Shown: positions 1 to 12,762, numbered from the stretch's first letter. The stretch: DNA of 64,000 bases from Podocnemis expansa (GCA_007922195.1 ML682125.1:1757020-1821019); one strand, 5' to 3'. Notes: a model not told the origin generated them from the sequence alone. Translations and numbers: made by a program.

Positions 1-268
1 TTCCCCACCTCCTTGTGGCATCAAGGCCTTCACACCTGCCTCATAGGCAGCTGCGGTTCACTCTGCTTCTGTCCTATTTCAGTTAGTCCTTCAGAACTTG
101 AGGTACAATGAGGGGACAAGGCCTAACTCTGATGAGTCCCAGCTTTCTTCTAAATACACCTGGTCTCCTGGCAGACACAGAGATGAGCAAAGCAGGGGTG
201 GTAATATTTCCCACCTTCAGAAGGTTATTGGGAACTCAGTGGGGAGCATGTGAGAGGCTTACCCACTT

Positions 269-1484
269 AGAATCATGGAATCCTAGGGTTGGAAGGGACC
301 TCATAGGTCATCTAGTCCAACCCCCTGCCAGAGGCAGGACCACTCCCACTTAAACCATCCCAGTCATGGTTTTGTCCAGCCGGGCCTTAAACACCTCCAA
401 AGATGGAGATTTCACCACCTCCCTTGGCAGCTCATTCCAAGGCTTCACCACTCTCCTAGTAAAAAAGTTTTTTCTAATATCCAGCCTCGACCTCCCTAAC
501 TGCAACTTGAGACCATTGCTCCTTGTTCTGTCCTCTGTTGTTACCAAGAACAGTTGATCTCCATCTTCCTTAGAGCATCCCTTCAAGTAGTTGAAGGTTG
601 CTATCAAATCCCCCCTCAATCTTCTCTTCTGCAGACTAAATAAGCCTAATGCTTCCAGTCTTTCCTCATAGGGCTTGTGCTCCAGCCCTTTAATCATTTT
701 GGTTGCCCTCCTCTGAACTCTCTCTAGCATGTCCATGTCCTTTTTGTAGTGGGGAGCCTAAAACTGAACACAGTATTCTAGATGTGGCCTTACCAGTGCA
801 GAATAGAGGGGAATGATCACATCCCTTGATCTGCTGGTAATACTTCTTTTGATGCAGTCCAGTATGCCATTGGCCTTTTTGGCCGCAAGAGCACACTGCT
901 GACTCATATCTAGCTTCCCATCCACCATGATCCCCAGGTCCTTTTCTACACTGCTGCTACTTAGCTGAATGTTTCCCAGCCTGTAGCAGTGCATGGGGTT
1001 TTTTCGTCCCACGTGCAGGATTTTACACTTGTCCTTATTGAACCTCATAAGATTTCTATTGGCCCACTGTTCCAATTTATCTAGGTCTCCCTGAATCCTG
1101 TCCTTGCCCTCCAACGTGTCTACTGGTCCCCCCAGCTTGGTGTCATCTGCAAACTTACTGAGAATGCAGTCTATTCCATCATCTAGATCATTGATGAAAA
1201 TGTTGAACAGAACCGGCCCCAGGACCGACCCTTGGGGCACACCACTCGTGACTGGTTGCCAGCTAGACATGGAACCATTGATTCCTACACGCTGAAACCA
1301 TTGATCTAGCCAGTTTTCTATCCACCTTATAGTCCACCTATCCAACCCATACTTTCCTTAATTTGCCAGTGAGAATGCTGTGCGAAACTGTATCAAAAGC
1401 CTTGCTAAAATCAAGGTATATCACATCAACGGTTCTTCCTGCATCCAGAAAACCAGTCATCTGATCATAAACCAGTCATCTGAT
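269..1484 (-). mobile_element. CR1 LINE, 5'-truncated, broken reverse transcriptase
   Basis: The minus strand carries the C-terminal half of the CR1 ORF2 protein from about 1480 down to 366. Visible are the polymerase block [20 protein letters not shown], the catalytic FADDTKL box and the conserved tail region with LEYCVQF and [19 protein letters not shown]. The frame is broken by one extra T near 1350 and by a TGG-to-TAG change near 758. The 3' end, read on the minus strand, finishes with the TTGGAAGGGACCTCATAGG block and a GATTCTATG-like end near 269. It is close in sequence to the copy at 27.8-29.2 kb, so it is fairly young. The 5' end stops inside the reverse transcriptase, the usual CR1 truncation. 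Confidence 0.93.
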
Positions 1485-2633
1485 CACTTCCTTCCAGACT
1501 GATGCAGAGAGCTGTCCCAAGATCCCTAACAGTTAGACAGCATTCCTTTCTGTAGAGTAGAAGGTGCCATGCCCCATTTTGTAAACATGTCCCACCCTGG
1601 TCTACACTGACCACTGTTTTCAGCAGCAGGTGAAGGTTCATACGCAAGTTACTTAAAATAACCTGTGTATCTCTCTTTGACTTCTTAACACCTACTCACT
1701 GCAGGGTCTTTAGTATGCTGAGTTTACAGTAATGGCCTCCCATCGGTTCAGCGCTGCTCTTTTTCAGCGGGGAGTCTTACCCAGTTGACTTACCGATTGT
1801 TTGAATGGTTTTCCACTGACCTGCTCTATCGATCTGGAAACACCTATTGGTAGTGAATTTGCCATCGTAAGTGTAGATCTGCCCCCAAAGAGGAAAAGAT
1901 ATATCAGGGAAGCACAGCCTTGCCTGTACTGTATGTCTTCAGGTGAAATGACAATGAATATGATTCTGAGCTTGATTAAAAGGTTGAATTCTGTATGATA
2001 TTGTTGGTTCTAGAGAGCAGAAGAGTGGCTAATACATCAGAGTGGAGAAGAAAGACAGCGCAGGGAGGACTCTGAACTGGTGAGCACACGTTTGGGAAAG
2101 TGGGAAGTACAGGAGAACAGAGGAAAAAGGAAAGGAAACTGAGTACTTGGAGAAACTCACCTACTCCTCACTTCAGCCACTCACCTTATATTGTGTCTTA
2201 GACGTGGCGGAGATAGGACTGCAGCCAAGGATGGAGGGACATCATCCTAGCTGGGAGGCAGGGAGGCTGGGACTGGGGTACTGCGTATGGGGAATAGGAT
2301 TGGCTGTGTGGTGCACCAGCTGAACTATATGACTGAGAAATTCAGGTATGCACCATAACTTGTTTTGGTCAGTATTAACAAACCCACGTTTTCTACTCAT
2401 GGGGTTCCCTGGAGCTCTGTGGGAAGAATAATAGGTCTTTAATCTGGAAGAAACTGATCTTGAATGCTCATGGATCAGTGTCCTATCAGATACCCCATCA
2501 TGGACTTTATTAGTTGTTAATACATATTTATCTGCTCAGTTACAGTCTTTTAATACCCCATCTTAGAGACACCAGGTTAAAAATTCATCAGAGCTTCATC
2601 TTAAAACAAGTACACTCATAACCTGTTTAGCAA
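1485..2633. other. Unannotated stretch
   Basis: No recognisable gene, RNA or repeat was found. Reading frames are short and show no family resemblance. Confidence 0.5.
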
Positions 2634-3270
2634 AACAAACAAGGAGTCCTGTGGCACTTAAAGACTAACAGATTTATTTATTGCATGAGCTTCCATGGGA
2701 GAAGATCCCACTTTGTCAGATGCTTTAATGGAGGAACTTACGGAATGGGAGGAAAATAAATGCAGGGAAGTGTAAGTCATGGGATCAAGTCATACTGTAA
2801 CAGCAAATCAAAGCTGTTGTTAAGATTCAAACACTGGGAAACAGTGCATAGGGGAAGGTGAGGTCAAGTCACCTGTTGTAATGGGAAAAGAATCCACAGT
2901 CAAGTTAATTCTGCTTTCACGCAGCCAATTTTGCATATCAATTCCAATTCTGCAGTTTCTCACTGTAGTCTTGATGTGTTGCCCATTTGCTTGAGCGCAG
3001 CTGTTAACAAATCATCAACAGAGTGATTAGGAAGATCAAAGTGCTCAGCTTCTGGTTTTTGAGTATTGTGATTTCTGATGTCAGATTTGTGCCCATTTAT
3101 TCTTTTGTGCAAAGACTGTCCTGTTTGTCCCATGTATAAAGTGTGGGGGGCATTTCTGGCACATGATGGCGTAAATCACGTTTATGGATGAGCAAGGGAC
3201 TGAGCCCTTGATGGAGTAGCTGGTAACACATCAAGAGTTCCACATACCTCCTACCTCAGTTAGAACACAT
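2634..3270 (-). mobile_element. Penelope-like element, 3' part with GIY-YIG remnant
   Basis: On the minus strand a decayed endonuclease domain runs from about 3230 to 3000: CSSINVIYAIMCQKCP, then after a frameshift LYMGQTGQSLHKRINGHKS and EAEHFDLPNHSVDDLL. This is the GIY-YIG fold of Penelope-like elements (N-V-I-Y ... Y-x-G-Q-T). It is followed by a 3'UTR and by the tail block CATCTGACAAAGTGGG ... TGCCACAGGACTCCTTG ending near 2634. The domain and tail being contiguous suggests that the abundant SINE-like tails elsewhere in the window are 3' ends of this PLE. Alternatively a tail could have inserted beside a PLE fragment. Confidence 0.72.
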
Positions 3271-4337
3271 TCGACATGTACATTGTCTGCTTTAATTGGA
3301 TTTCTTATAATATCCCCATTGATGGCATTTGTGAAACTGTCATATGCCTCAACAGACACTTTTGCCTAGAACTATGCAATTATGTGTGACCCTGAAATGG
3401 ACACTATCCTAGGCCATCCTGGGCTCCTAGCTTTACAGGTCACTCTGAAGCCCCAGCCTTCCAACAAGGGGTACTACTTTCCAGTCATTGACAGTGGCAC
3501 ACCCATAGGAATGTCACTGAAGAAGAAGGAGATGAAACGCCCTGTGCTCAGTGTCATCATGATGGAGCAGGTGATGAGGGCCAGTCTTCTGGGCACCGGG
3601 CTGCCCTTGCATGAGGGACGGATTATGGGGCCCTTCCTGGACTGTCCATTTTTGGGGTGCCGCCTGGTACTCCCAAGCAGGCCAGAATGGTGGCAAGGCA
3701 ACCTCGCCCTCGGCACTGGACGGGGCGCTTTCAATGCTGCGGGGGGGGGGGGGGGGCCGGGGCCACCCTCCTTCCACTGTGCTTTGCACAGCATTCCAGC
3801 CTGCCCACTCACCCTGTGGGTGGTCCACCCCAGCAGCTGGGATGGCCTGCCCCCAGGCCGTGCAGGGCAGCAGCCACATACCAGCCCACCCATTCCCTGG
3901 GCCAGACCAGCTAGCCAGGGTCAGGGTGGGCTAGAACGCTGTGCAGAGTAATGGAAAAAGGCCAGTCTCTGGCCCCAGCCCTTCCTGCAGTGTTGAACGG
4001 GTACCCTCCAGAGCCAGGGACTGTGGCCACCCCAGCATCAGTCTGGCTCAGGTGTGGGGAGGGCAAGGGTGCCCAAAAAGTTGGCAGCCTGGGCCAGGGC
4101 ACTTCTAATCTGACCTTGGTGTGGGGCCAGCCCAGTGCCCCCCTGCAACCACTCAGAGGGGCCCAGGGGCCTGGCCTCTACAGGTCTTCTCCTCCCTGTG
4201 GCACCTCAGGGTGGGGTAGAGACCCCCTTCTGCCGTGTGAAGGGATTGGAAAGCATGGGATGGTGTGGGATGCCTGGGATGGCCCAAATGTGGGCTTGGT
4301 TCCCCGGGTGGCAGACACCCTCGATATGCCACTGCCT
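3271..4337. other. GC-rich unannotated stretch
   Basis: This stretch is GC-rich with a G homopolymer at about 3741-3756. Reading frames of 100-190 codons occur on both strands but look like composition artefacts. No gene is supported. Confidence 0.45.
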
Positions 4338-4612
4338 GTGCTGTAACTGAGGTTCTTTGATGTGTTTCCCTATGGGTGCTCCACTGCCCACCTGCCTTCC
4401 TTCTGCTTTGGAGCCAAAAACATAAGCTCTGCTGCACAGAAGGACGGGGGTAGGTTGTTTGCGCACAGCGTTACATATACCTCTCGCACACTGCATGAGT
4501 TAGGGATGGTATGCCTATGCGATCTGACGGGTACTAATGGCGAAGAGCTTTCATCCAAACAGAGCTCAAATAGGGACACACATCGCATAGAACCTCAGTT
4601 ACTGCACAGGAC
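4338..4612. mobile_element. DIRS terminal/internal repeat remnant
   Basis: The left block GTAACTGAGGTTCTTTGATG matches in inverted form the right block near 4585-4605 (CGCATAGAACCTCAGTTAC). It also resembles the internal complementary region of the old DIRS element near 62855-62900. The two arms flank about 200 bases. This looks like a solo repeat or non-autonomous remnant with no coding capacity. Confidence 0.5.
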
Positions 4613-4730
4613 AATTCTTCGAGCATCTCACCAAGTGGGATTTTCTCCCACCTAAGCTCATGTGATAAATAAAGTCATTAGTTTTAAAAAGTGCCACCAG
4701 ACTCCTTGTTTTTTTTGCGCAGGACAAGTA
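4613..4730 (+). mobile_element. PLE 3' tail fragment
   Basis: The tail block is present: GCATCTCACCAAGTGGGATT, then CTCATGTGATAAATAAAG and GTGCCACCAGACTCCTTG. It is the same tail found at 2.6, 21.5, 48.5 and 51.8 kb. Confidence 0.75.
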
Positions 4731-4769
4731 ACTTTCTCTTCCCATTGGAGCATCTGGCATCAGCCACAG

Positions 4770-4836
4770 CCGGAGACAGGGTGCTAGACTAGATGGACCA
4801 TTGGTCTGATGCGCTCTGGCCATTGTTTTAGATTCT
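4770..4836 (+). mobile_element. Old CR1-like LINE 3'-end scrap
   Basis: GGTGCTAGACTAGATGGACC followed by ATTGGTCTGATGC matches the common CR1-like 3' end (related sequence also at 22.1, 40.2 and 47.3 kb). Confidence 0.6.
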
Positions 4837-5177
4837 TTTTTGGATGCAAAAGGCTACACAGTAGCTGGGAGAGAGCAGCTACCTCTTTCTCTAAGGTGTG
4901 GGAGAGAATTCCTGCCTTATTCCCCATTGTCAAGTGTAGGCTGAGTTGCTTTGAGCACTCCTCACGCATGTGAGTAGGGTTACCTGGCTGATCCCTCCTG
5001 AGCTGCCTGCCCTGCTGCTGCCATCACTGTGGGAGGTCCCTTTTAAAGTGCTGAAGTATGTGCTCATGAGTGTAACTGCCACCCGACTTCCCTCTCTGCC
5101 CTGTGCTTGGTGATACCAGCAGTGAGACCACTGTAATGCTGCCAGGATCTGGACACGACTCTTTTCTTATCTTTCAG

Positions 5178-5273
5178 AGGAAGGTGAAAGGGCATGTGCA
5201 ACTGATTCTGGAGCGGCTGCTGCGCACTGTCAATCGCAGAGTGATAGTCCTGGACCAGGAGCATGACCTAAGA
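5178..5273 (+). CDS. DOCK-family exon (DOCK1/2/5 group)
   Basis: This is an internal exon of 32 codons flanked by a polypyrimidine tract with TTTCAG before it and by GTGAGT after it; both splice phases are 0. The translation includes KVKGHVQLILERLLRTVN and continues RRVIVLDQEH. It resembles the segment of DOCK1-type proteins just upstream of the conserved FVACMTAILRQM block, within the helical region N-terminal to the DHR2 (Rac-GEF) domain. DOCK proteins activate Rac at the plasma membrane with ELMO partners. I recognised no further DOCK exon, so the rest of the window may be one very large intron. The antisense INSYN2-family gene inside it supports the assignment, because INSYN2A and INSYN2B are nested in DOCK1 and DOCK2. 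Which DOCK paralogue this is cannot be decided from 32 codons. The match is from memory of the family, not from an alignment. Confidence 0.68.
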
Positions 5274-7830
5274 GTGAGTACCTCTCTTCCAGTTCCTCTG
5301 TGCTGTTCTTGGGGCACTCACTGGCCAGGTTACTTCTTGATCCTGGTCCTTGAATGGGCTCTGATGAGTGTAAGAGTGTGTGCTAGGCGATAAGTGGCAA
5401 GTGCTATTCATTAGAGTCTCCTATTTTTGGTCAGGATGAAGCTCTAGATAGAAGTAAAACAGAGAAATTATTAGCCTAAGGCCAAACATGGTACCTGGGG
5501 AATTTACAGCAGGAATGCATACCGGGCCAAGGGGACAACCCACTCTGAGGTCCTGGCAGAAGGTCTCGGCCTCATCCCACAGTGGGAGGTTACTTCTGTT
5601 TGTAGTGGAGCTGCAGGGACAACCCCAAGGCTGAGGACAGGTGATGGAAGCTGGGCTCCTTCCAGGAACAACGGGAATCGCTGGGCCTGAATAACCTCAT
5701 AGATTTGCATGCCAAGAATACAGAGGATTAAATCTCACGTTCAGGGCATCAGCAGTCATGGAGTCTCTGCCTCCACAGCCTGTGGAAAGAAGCCTCCCAG
5801 CCTGGCTCAGCAGGCTTGGGCTACCAGGACTCCTTTCTGCAGCTCTGAGGCGGCAGCTCAGGCCCTGATGCCCACCTGCCTGCCTAGACGTCAGCCTGGG
5901 CTGTAGCTACAGATGGCTGGTGGGAGCCCTGACAGTCTGAGTCTCATGGCCTGGGCTGGGATTCTTGCTTTCACAGGCTGTCCTGAAGCACAGCAGTGCT
6001 CAGCTCAGGGCCAGACCTAGATAGGTTGGCATCTGGGGCAAGCAGTCCCAGATTCGCCCTCCCCGGACCTGAGGCCCAGTCCGGCCTGGGGCTCAGTCTG
6101 GTCTCTGTCATCGGCGGGGAGCTGGATACAGCCCCAGCTGCCGCTAGGAGGTGGCATGAAGCTGGATCCAGCCCCTGCCGCTGCCAGAAGTCCCTGGCTG
6201 GCAGAGACCCCAGCAGGATGCCTTCCCTGCCAGCCAGCCAGCTTCCCCAGCTGGGCACCTTCCCCACTGGCCAGCTTCTCTGCTGGCAGAGTCCCCAGCA
6301 GGGTACTTTCCCTGCTGACCAGCTTCCCCACAGGCCAGGTCCCCTCTAAAATTCAGCACCTGGGGCTTTGCTCCGGTTGCCCTACCTTAGTTACAGCACC
6401 AGCTCAGCTGACACAGCAGAGTTAGGGCCCAGCTGGACTCTTTGGTGCAATGGCCTGACCATGTAAGTGGTGGGGTAGCTGGCAAGATGGACCCGTGGTG
6501 GCTTGATGTGTGGAGTGGATCTGATGTGCCCATGAGGTAGGGGATATTTCCAGAATGAAGAAAGAACTGGCTAAAGATAAGTCATTCCTACTGGATAGGA
6601 GCAAGACAGGGATTAAAAAGCAGGGCTGAATGTGAATCAGAGAAACTGGAGTAACTGGCACAAAGCAGCTTAACCTAGAGGGGCTACACAAACTGCAAAC
6701 TGCTGGGCCTGCCTGTGTCCTGCTGTCAATGACACTTCTGTGGCAGTGTGACCTCAGTGGGGATGGCCATAAACCAAGTGTTAGAGGAACAGTAGCTACT
6801 GAAGCTCAGCATTCATCTTCCTGGAGGGATCCTGCTGGGATCCAAGTGCAGTGTTGTCCTCTTGTTCATTGTTCTTGTTGGCTAAGTGTAGCTACAGTGA
6901 TGGGGTGTGGCAGAGTGGGCCTTGCCTGGCTCTCTGAGCCTGCTGACTTCCTTCCTTTCCCTGTTCTGAAACTGGCTCTGCTCAGGTCTGTGTGTTTTCA
7001 GGTTGCAGCAGCCAGCCCCTTTGTGGGATGTCTGACAGTATAAACACACTGAGGGTACTATAGTGCTTTGATGCAATCCCTGTCAAGTAGCATCTGGATT
7101 CTGGGAGACACTGTAGCAAGTAATAAGACTCACAGCATTTCTAGTTCAGTCCGACCGACCGCCTGGCTCAGGGAGTGAACTAGCCTGCGGTTTCATCAGG
7201 CAGAGATCTGGAGATATCCCCCTCTTTTGAGAGGCTCTCCTCTTGCAAGTGGCAGGCCCAGACTCCCTGCACTAGAGCCACTTCACTTCTGCAGCTTGGA
7301 TGTTCTGCTTGTCCTGGCGTAACCTGCTGGGCAGTTTCTCAGCAGAGCTCTCGATGGCCTGGCAGTGAGTTGGTTCTTCCATCTCAAGATCACCAGCGCT
7401 CTCTCTTGCTGGTCTCTAAGGGGTTTTGCTTGCTCAACTGGTTGTGGATTCAGTCCTATATACTCCTGTCTGAGCGTAGTAGCAACCTGCTCTGTCTCCA
7501 GCTCTGTCCTCAGCCATGGTGTCAGTGTTGCCAGTGAGGCAGACAGGGTGTGGCCTCGCTTGTTCATAGCATTTCTTTTCAGATGAGGCTCTCCCCAGCA
7601 CTTTTGCGCAAGAAAGGAGACTGTTGCTCTGAATCTGCCAGCTCTGTGACAGGGGCTTTTAGATTTTCGAGTGTGAGATCCAAGCAAGTGAAGGAGACTT
7701 GGTGGGGATGACATGGGATATAAGTATACTGGCAATTTTTGTCACTATTGCATCTGGATTGTTTGTTTTGCTCTCACAGGCAGGTGAGGGCAAAAAAGAG
7801 CTGTAAGGAGGCAACATGCATGATTTAGAC
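5274..7830. other. Presumed DOCK intron, no gene seen
   Basis: No further exon or clear repeat was recognised. A GC-rich block at about 6020-6350 begins CAGGGCCAGACC, like the hAT-type ends seen elsewhere in the window, but I could not define its right end or a target duplication. Confidence 0.45.
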
Positions 7831-7993
7831 TAGTGGTTCTCAACCACTGTGTCGTGGCACATTTCTGTGTCTCCACATAGCAGTAAGTGTGTCACAGAGA
7901 GCTAGGGAAATGGCTTAGTGTGACTGGTGTGTCCTGTAAGATCGTGAGATGCCACCAAGTGTGTCGTGACCCAGAAAAGGTTGAGAACCACTG
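7831..7993. mobile_element. Short hAT element (Charlie-like ends)
   Basis: Terminal inverted repeats TAGTGGTTCTCAACC and GGTTGAGAACCACTG bound a 163-bp element. The flanking octamers ATTTAGAC (7823-7830) and ATTTATAT (7994-8001) match at 6 of 8 positions, consistent with an aged 8-bp hAT target duplication. It is non-coding. Confidence 0.85.
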
Positions 7994-8692
7994 ATTTATA
8001 TTACTAGTAATGAGGAATACAGGATACTGTGCTTGGTGACCAGTTTCAGAACAAAGAAATCCTGATCTAGCTGTTTCCCCTGAAATCTTTGGCCAGACTT
8101 GAACGTGCTGAGTTTCAGAACTGCTGTCTGGTTGCTGGTCGTAACCTGGCTTATCAGATGTATGCTGCCTCTGTATTCCCTGGCTCTATCCAGAAGCACA
8201 GCACTGCTTCATGACTGAGCACTGCTTCATGACTGGCTGTTCCCAAGGGGGTGGGCAACACTTAGCATCTTTCTAGAGCCTCTTGTTGCGAGTCAGATTT
8301 CCAGCCACTTTGCATGCTTTGGGTGTTTGGAATCTAGTTCTGTGCCCAGAGCCAAACTGAACCACACTTCTTGTCGGCATCACTGATCCTGTTTGTAATG
8401 GGAGGCGGATGAGGATGGGGAGAAGAAAGCCCTGGGAACAACTCTGTGGCCACTTTCTTCCTCCTTCCTTCAGAGCCCCAGCTCCCCATGCCATCAGGTA
8501 ACATCTGTTTGCACTGCCTCCCAATAGCCCTGATTTTGCTTCCAGGCACACCCGAGTGCCTGTTTCCCATGCTGTCCTGCTTAACGATACCAGCGGCATA
8601 GGCACCCCCTGGATCTCTCTCATCCCATCCCAACCTCTTAAGAAATGGCTGTCCTCATTCAGGTATCTGACTTGCTAATCCAGGGCACAATA
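7994..8692. other. Unannotated intronic stretch
   Basis: No gene or repeat was recognised. Confidence 0.4.
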
Positions 8693-9466
8693 CAACAAAT
8701 TGATAAGTGTAAAATCCTGCACTTGGGACGAAAAAACCCCATGTACTGCTACAGGCTGGGGAGTGATCAGCTAAATAGCAGCACTGGAGAAAAGGACCTG
8801 GGAGTCATGGTGGATGGGAAGCTGGACATGAGTCAGCAGTGTGCTCTTGCTGCCAAAAAGGCCAATGGCATACTGGGCTGCATCAGAAGAAGTGTTACCA
8901 GCAGATCGAGGGATGTGATCATTCCCCTCTATTCTGCACTAGTGAGGCCACATCTGGAATACTGTGTCCAGTTTTGGGCTCCCCACTACAAAAAGGACAT
9001 GGACAAATTAGAGAGAGTCCAGAGGAGGGCAACCAAAATGATCAAAGGGCTGGAGCACAAGCCCTATGAAGAAAGACTGAAGGAACTAGGCTTATTTAGC
9101 CTGCAGAAGAGAAGACTGAGGGGGGATTTGATAGCAACCTTCAACTACTTGAAGGGTTGCTCCAAGGAGGAGGGAGCTCGACTGTTCTCGGTAGTAACAG
9201 AGGGCAGAACGAGAAGCAATGGCTTCAAGTTACAGCTGGGGCAGTCCAGGCTGGATATTAGGAAAAACTTCCTTACTAGGCGAGTGGTGAAGCATTGGAA
9301 TAAGTTGCCTAGGGAGGTGGTGGAATCTCCATCTCTGGAGGTGTTCAAGTCCCAGCTGGACAAAACCCTGACTGGGATGATCTAATGGGAGTGGTCCTGC
9401 TTTTTTTGGCAGGGGGTTGGACTAGATGACCTTGTGGGGTCCCTTCCAACCCTATGATTCTATGAT
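8693..9466 (+). mobile_element. CR1 LINE, 5'-truncated
   Basis: The element starts inside ORF2 at the [13 protein letters not shown] block and stays in one open frame to the stop at 9385, giving about 230 residues of the C-terminal part of the CR1 protein ([57 protein letters not shown]). The polymerase FADD box is missing because of the truncation. The 3' end reaches CCTATGATTCTATGATC. The open frame suggests a recent insertion. The methionine upstream of 8693 belongs to host sequence. Confidence 0.93.
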
Positions 9467-12186
9467 CATTTTGGTAAGGATGCCACTTCCTTGTGAAGCA
9501 TCTGTTGGCTATGGGGACTTGTAGAAGTGAGATTGTAACTGATTTAGGTGCCACAGCCAGGCACTGGCCATGCCTGGTAAATCCCTTGTGAGTGCTACTG
9601 TGTGAAAAACAGAAGCAAGGCTCACAAGCATCCTAATATGGACACCAGCGGGGCCCCTGTCAGCAGCTGTCTGATGTGGAAGGGGACACCACGTATCTAG
9701 AACCTCCCAGCTATGGCCCAGTCATCGGCTTTTAAAGAGAGACTGCTCGGGGGAAGCTTACACAGTAATTGTTCACAAGGCCTGCAGGCCAAAGAGAGCT
9801 CTGGCCTTCAGAAGTACTGGGACCTACAGACCATGCAGCTACAGGTTTAGGGCAACTTAACCCCACACCAGAGCCCTAAGCTCTGACCCCACCCCCCACC
9901 CCCAAGGCTAAGAATGACTTGTTCCAAAATAAATACTCACTGCTGGGTTAAGGTCATCAGGCTAGACTTGGTGTGGCTCAAGGCAGACTGAGGGTGGGTG
10001 AGCAAGGAGACAGTCATTGGTAAAGGGCAGGGGGCTTGTGGGTGGTTACAGTTATGTCAGTTCCAGCATAAGCATGTAAATTCTCTGCTGAGCTTCTCAG
10101 TCAGTTTCAGGTGAGCATAGAGTGGATCCCATCTTTTCCTGGCTGCTTTTGTGATTCTTTCCTCACAGAAATTATCCAGGCTGGGGTTGCTGCCAATAGT
10201 GCATTGGTCATAGCATGTCTTGGACATCTGCAGTGCTGAGACTTCAGGTGTTCTTCAGTGAGCTAAATGTTCTCCTTGCTGCTCAGCCCAAGTCTCCCCC
10301 TGCAGGAGACCTTGACTTCTTGACTTCAAAGGGTATTGAATTCTAAGGTCTTCTTGGAACCAAGCCTCACCCCGCCCACCCCCATTCCTCCCTGCTAGCC
10401 TTAGAAAGCTTTGTGCTTATCCCAGCACTATGGAGGCTCCCTGGAGCCCTCTCCTTCCCTGTTCTCCTTGCCCATTGTGCAGTTCAGAATTGCTTTTTCT
10501 GAGCACAGCAACATTTTGCTGGTGCTGTGCAGATAACTTGGGAGCGTTTTCTGTGCCTGCTCAGCATACCAACACCACCCACTGACTGCTTCCAGCCCTC
10601 TTTGATCTGGGACCCTCATTAAACTGACATTGAATTTCTTCTCTCATGGGCAACCTTGAAAAAAGATGGAATATTTGAGTTGCTAATTCCTTTCTTGTTG
10701 TAATTAGTCAGTGAATCCTGCAGCCAGGGTGCCCTCAGCTTCCTTCCCCCACCAGCCAGCTGCAACGGGGAAGAAGAATATAACTTTTAGATTTGGCTCC
10801 CCCTCCCAACCTGGACTCAATACCATAGTGCTTCCGATTAGACGTAGCAGGTCACAGGTGATCAAAACTGGTTCAGAATCCCCTGGTGTGAAACAATTTG
10901 GGCTAGTCTCAGCTGTGCTCACAGCAAACAGGTGTACACATCACCAGACACGATTTGCTGTTCCAATAACAGGTTCTGTAGAATTCTGAGGAATGGGAAT
11001 GAACTGAGTCTCAGGTTTCTGAACAGGCCAGAACCCAGGGCCTCACTCATTGGTACTTGTCTGTGTACCTGCTTCCTCCAGTCTTCACTGTCTGCCTTTC
11101 TCATGATAGTTGTATCCCCTTCCTGGCCATCAGATCCAACAAACTCAAAGGTGAGCTTCTCCTCTCAGAGATTGTTCTGATGCTTACATAACATGGGGAC
11201 AATTTCGCACTGTTTAAAGCCATCTGCTCCTGAAGGCAGTGGCTGTGAATCAGCAGGAGCTGCAGCTGTCTGACTAATACCTGCAGCACACAAATGTAGA
11301 AATCAGGGTTCTCAGACGGTGCAGCTTAACGCAGAATTCAGATAACTTAGCTAACCTGTCATCTGGCCAGCAAGTCAGGCTGCGGGTAGGATAGATGATC
11401 ACCATGGAAATGATACTGTGCTGAGGGAACTTGTAACTCAGGCAGGGCTAGATCTCTGTAGGTGTCTGACTCAGAAGGTGGAAGATGGAAAAGAAAACAA
11501 CCAAGTCCCCTAAGTCTGATAGCATCCAAGGCTCTATAGAGGTTAATCCCTGATCCATTTGCACACACAGGGTCTCAGTGTCAGAGACTTCTCAAAGTTA
11601 AGGAAGGTCATCTCAGACCACTTCCCTACCAAGGAAGGGCTCTTTCCTACAGTCTCACCAGGTCTCCTCATGCAGCATATACTATTGGTATAGGATCTCA
11701 GGTGTTGGCCCCTGGACCCTCAACTTTTCGTTGTATAAAGCACAAGTTCAGGGTCTTGCATAAGACCGTGGATCAATTTCCACAGAACTCTGAGCTTGGA
11801 AGTGAAAAACTCCAGGTACTTTTGATTAAACTGGAGTAACTGAAAGGCAGTTGTTGGCTGCTCTGTGAGGAACCGAGCCACAGAAGTGTGTTTTTCATGA
11901 TGTGGGGAAGGGAGAACAGGAGCCTGACCTCAGAGCTGAAAGATTGGGAATGCTATGGATGCCTCCACTTGGAGATCAGAGGGTATCACAGAGAGAGACT
12001 GAGCCTGCCTTCTACCAAAAGATTCCCACTGGTGCTTCCAGCAGTTCAACTGAACTGAAGGGAGCCCTGGTATAGATAAGACTCTGGCAGCTTTTGGCAT
12101 GTTTACCATGATGGCAGTGACACCAGGATGCAGGGAGGCAGTGTTATCTCTATGCCTTCTTCATTAACACCCTCAAATGCTCCAAA
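9467..12186. other. Intronic stretch without recognised gene
   Basis: Reading frames are short and unrelated to known families. A segment at 11081-11152 has an acceptor-like CTTCCTCCAG and a donor-like AAAGGTGAGC, but its peptide matches nothing I know, so it is not called an exon. Confidence 0.4.
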
Positions 12187-12762
12187 CAGCAGGAATAAGT
12201 AAGACACAAGAAGTAATTCTTCTACTCTACACTGCCCTGATTAGGCCTCAGCTGGAGTATTGTGTCCAATTCTGGGCACCACACGTCAGGAAAGATGTGA
12301 ACAAATTGCAGAAAGTCCAGAGAAGAGCAACATGAATGATTAGAGGTCTGCAAAGTTTGACTTATAAGGGAAGATTGAAAGAGCTGGATTTGTTTAGTCT
12401 GGAAAAGAGGAGAGTTAGAGGGGCCATGATAACAGTTTTCAAGTACCTAAAAGGTTATCACAAGGAGGAGGGAGAAAAATTGTTCTCCTTAACCACTGAT
12501 GTTAGGACAAGAAGCAGTGGTTTTAAATTATAGCAAGGGAGGTTTGGTTGGACATTAGGAAAAAATTCCTAACTGTCAGGGTGACTATCAACTGGAATAA
12601 GTTGTCTAAGCAGATTGTGGAATCTCCTTCACTGGAAGTGTTTAAGAGTGGGTTAGACAAGCACCTGTGAGGGATAGTGTAAGAGGGTACTTGGTCCTGC
12701 CACAAGTGCAGGGGACTGGACTTGATGACTTCTCAAGGTCCCTTTCAGTTTCTCTAAGTCAA
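12187..12762 (+). mobile_element. Old CR1 LINE fragment
   Basis: The decayed C-terminal CR1 region reads ... [21 protein letters not shown], then YKGRLKELDLFSLEKRRVRG and KYLKGYHKEEGEKLFSL, with several stops. It ends near CTCAAGGTCCCTTTCAGTTT. It belongs to an older subfamily, also seen at 20.7-21.3 kb and 40.6-41.4 kb. Confidence 0.85.

Noticed and set aside
3382..3951. A 189-codon plus-strand frame
   Set aside because: It crosses a G homopolymer, has competing frames on both strands and no recognisable domain or splice sites.
11081..11152. Possible exon with acceptor-like CTCCAG and donor-like GTGAGC
   Set aside because: The peptide does not resemble DOCK or any family I know. Splice-like strings are frequent by chance.
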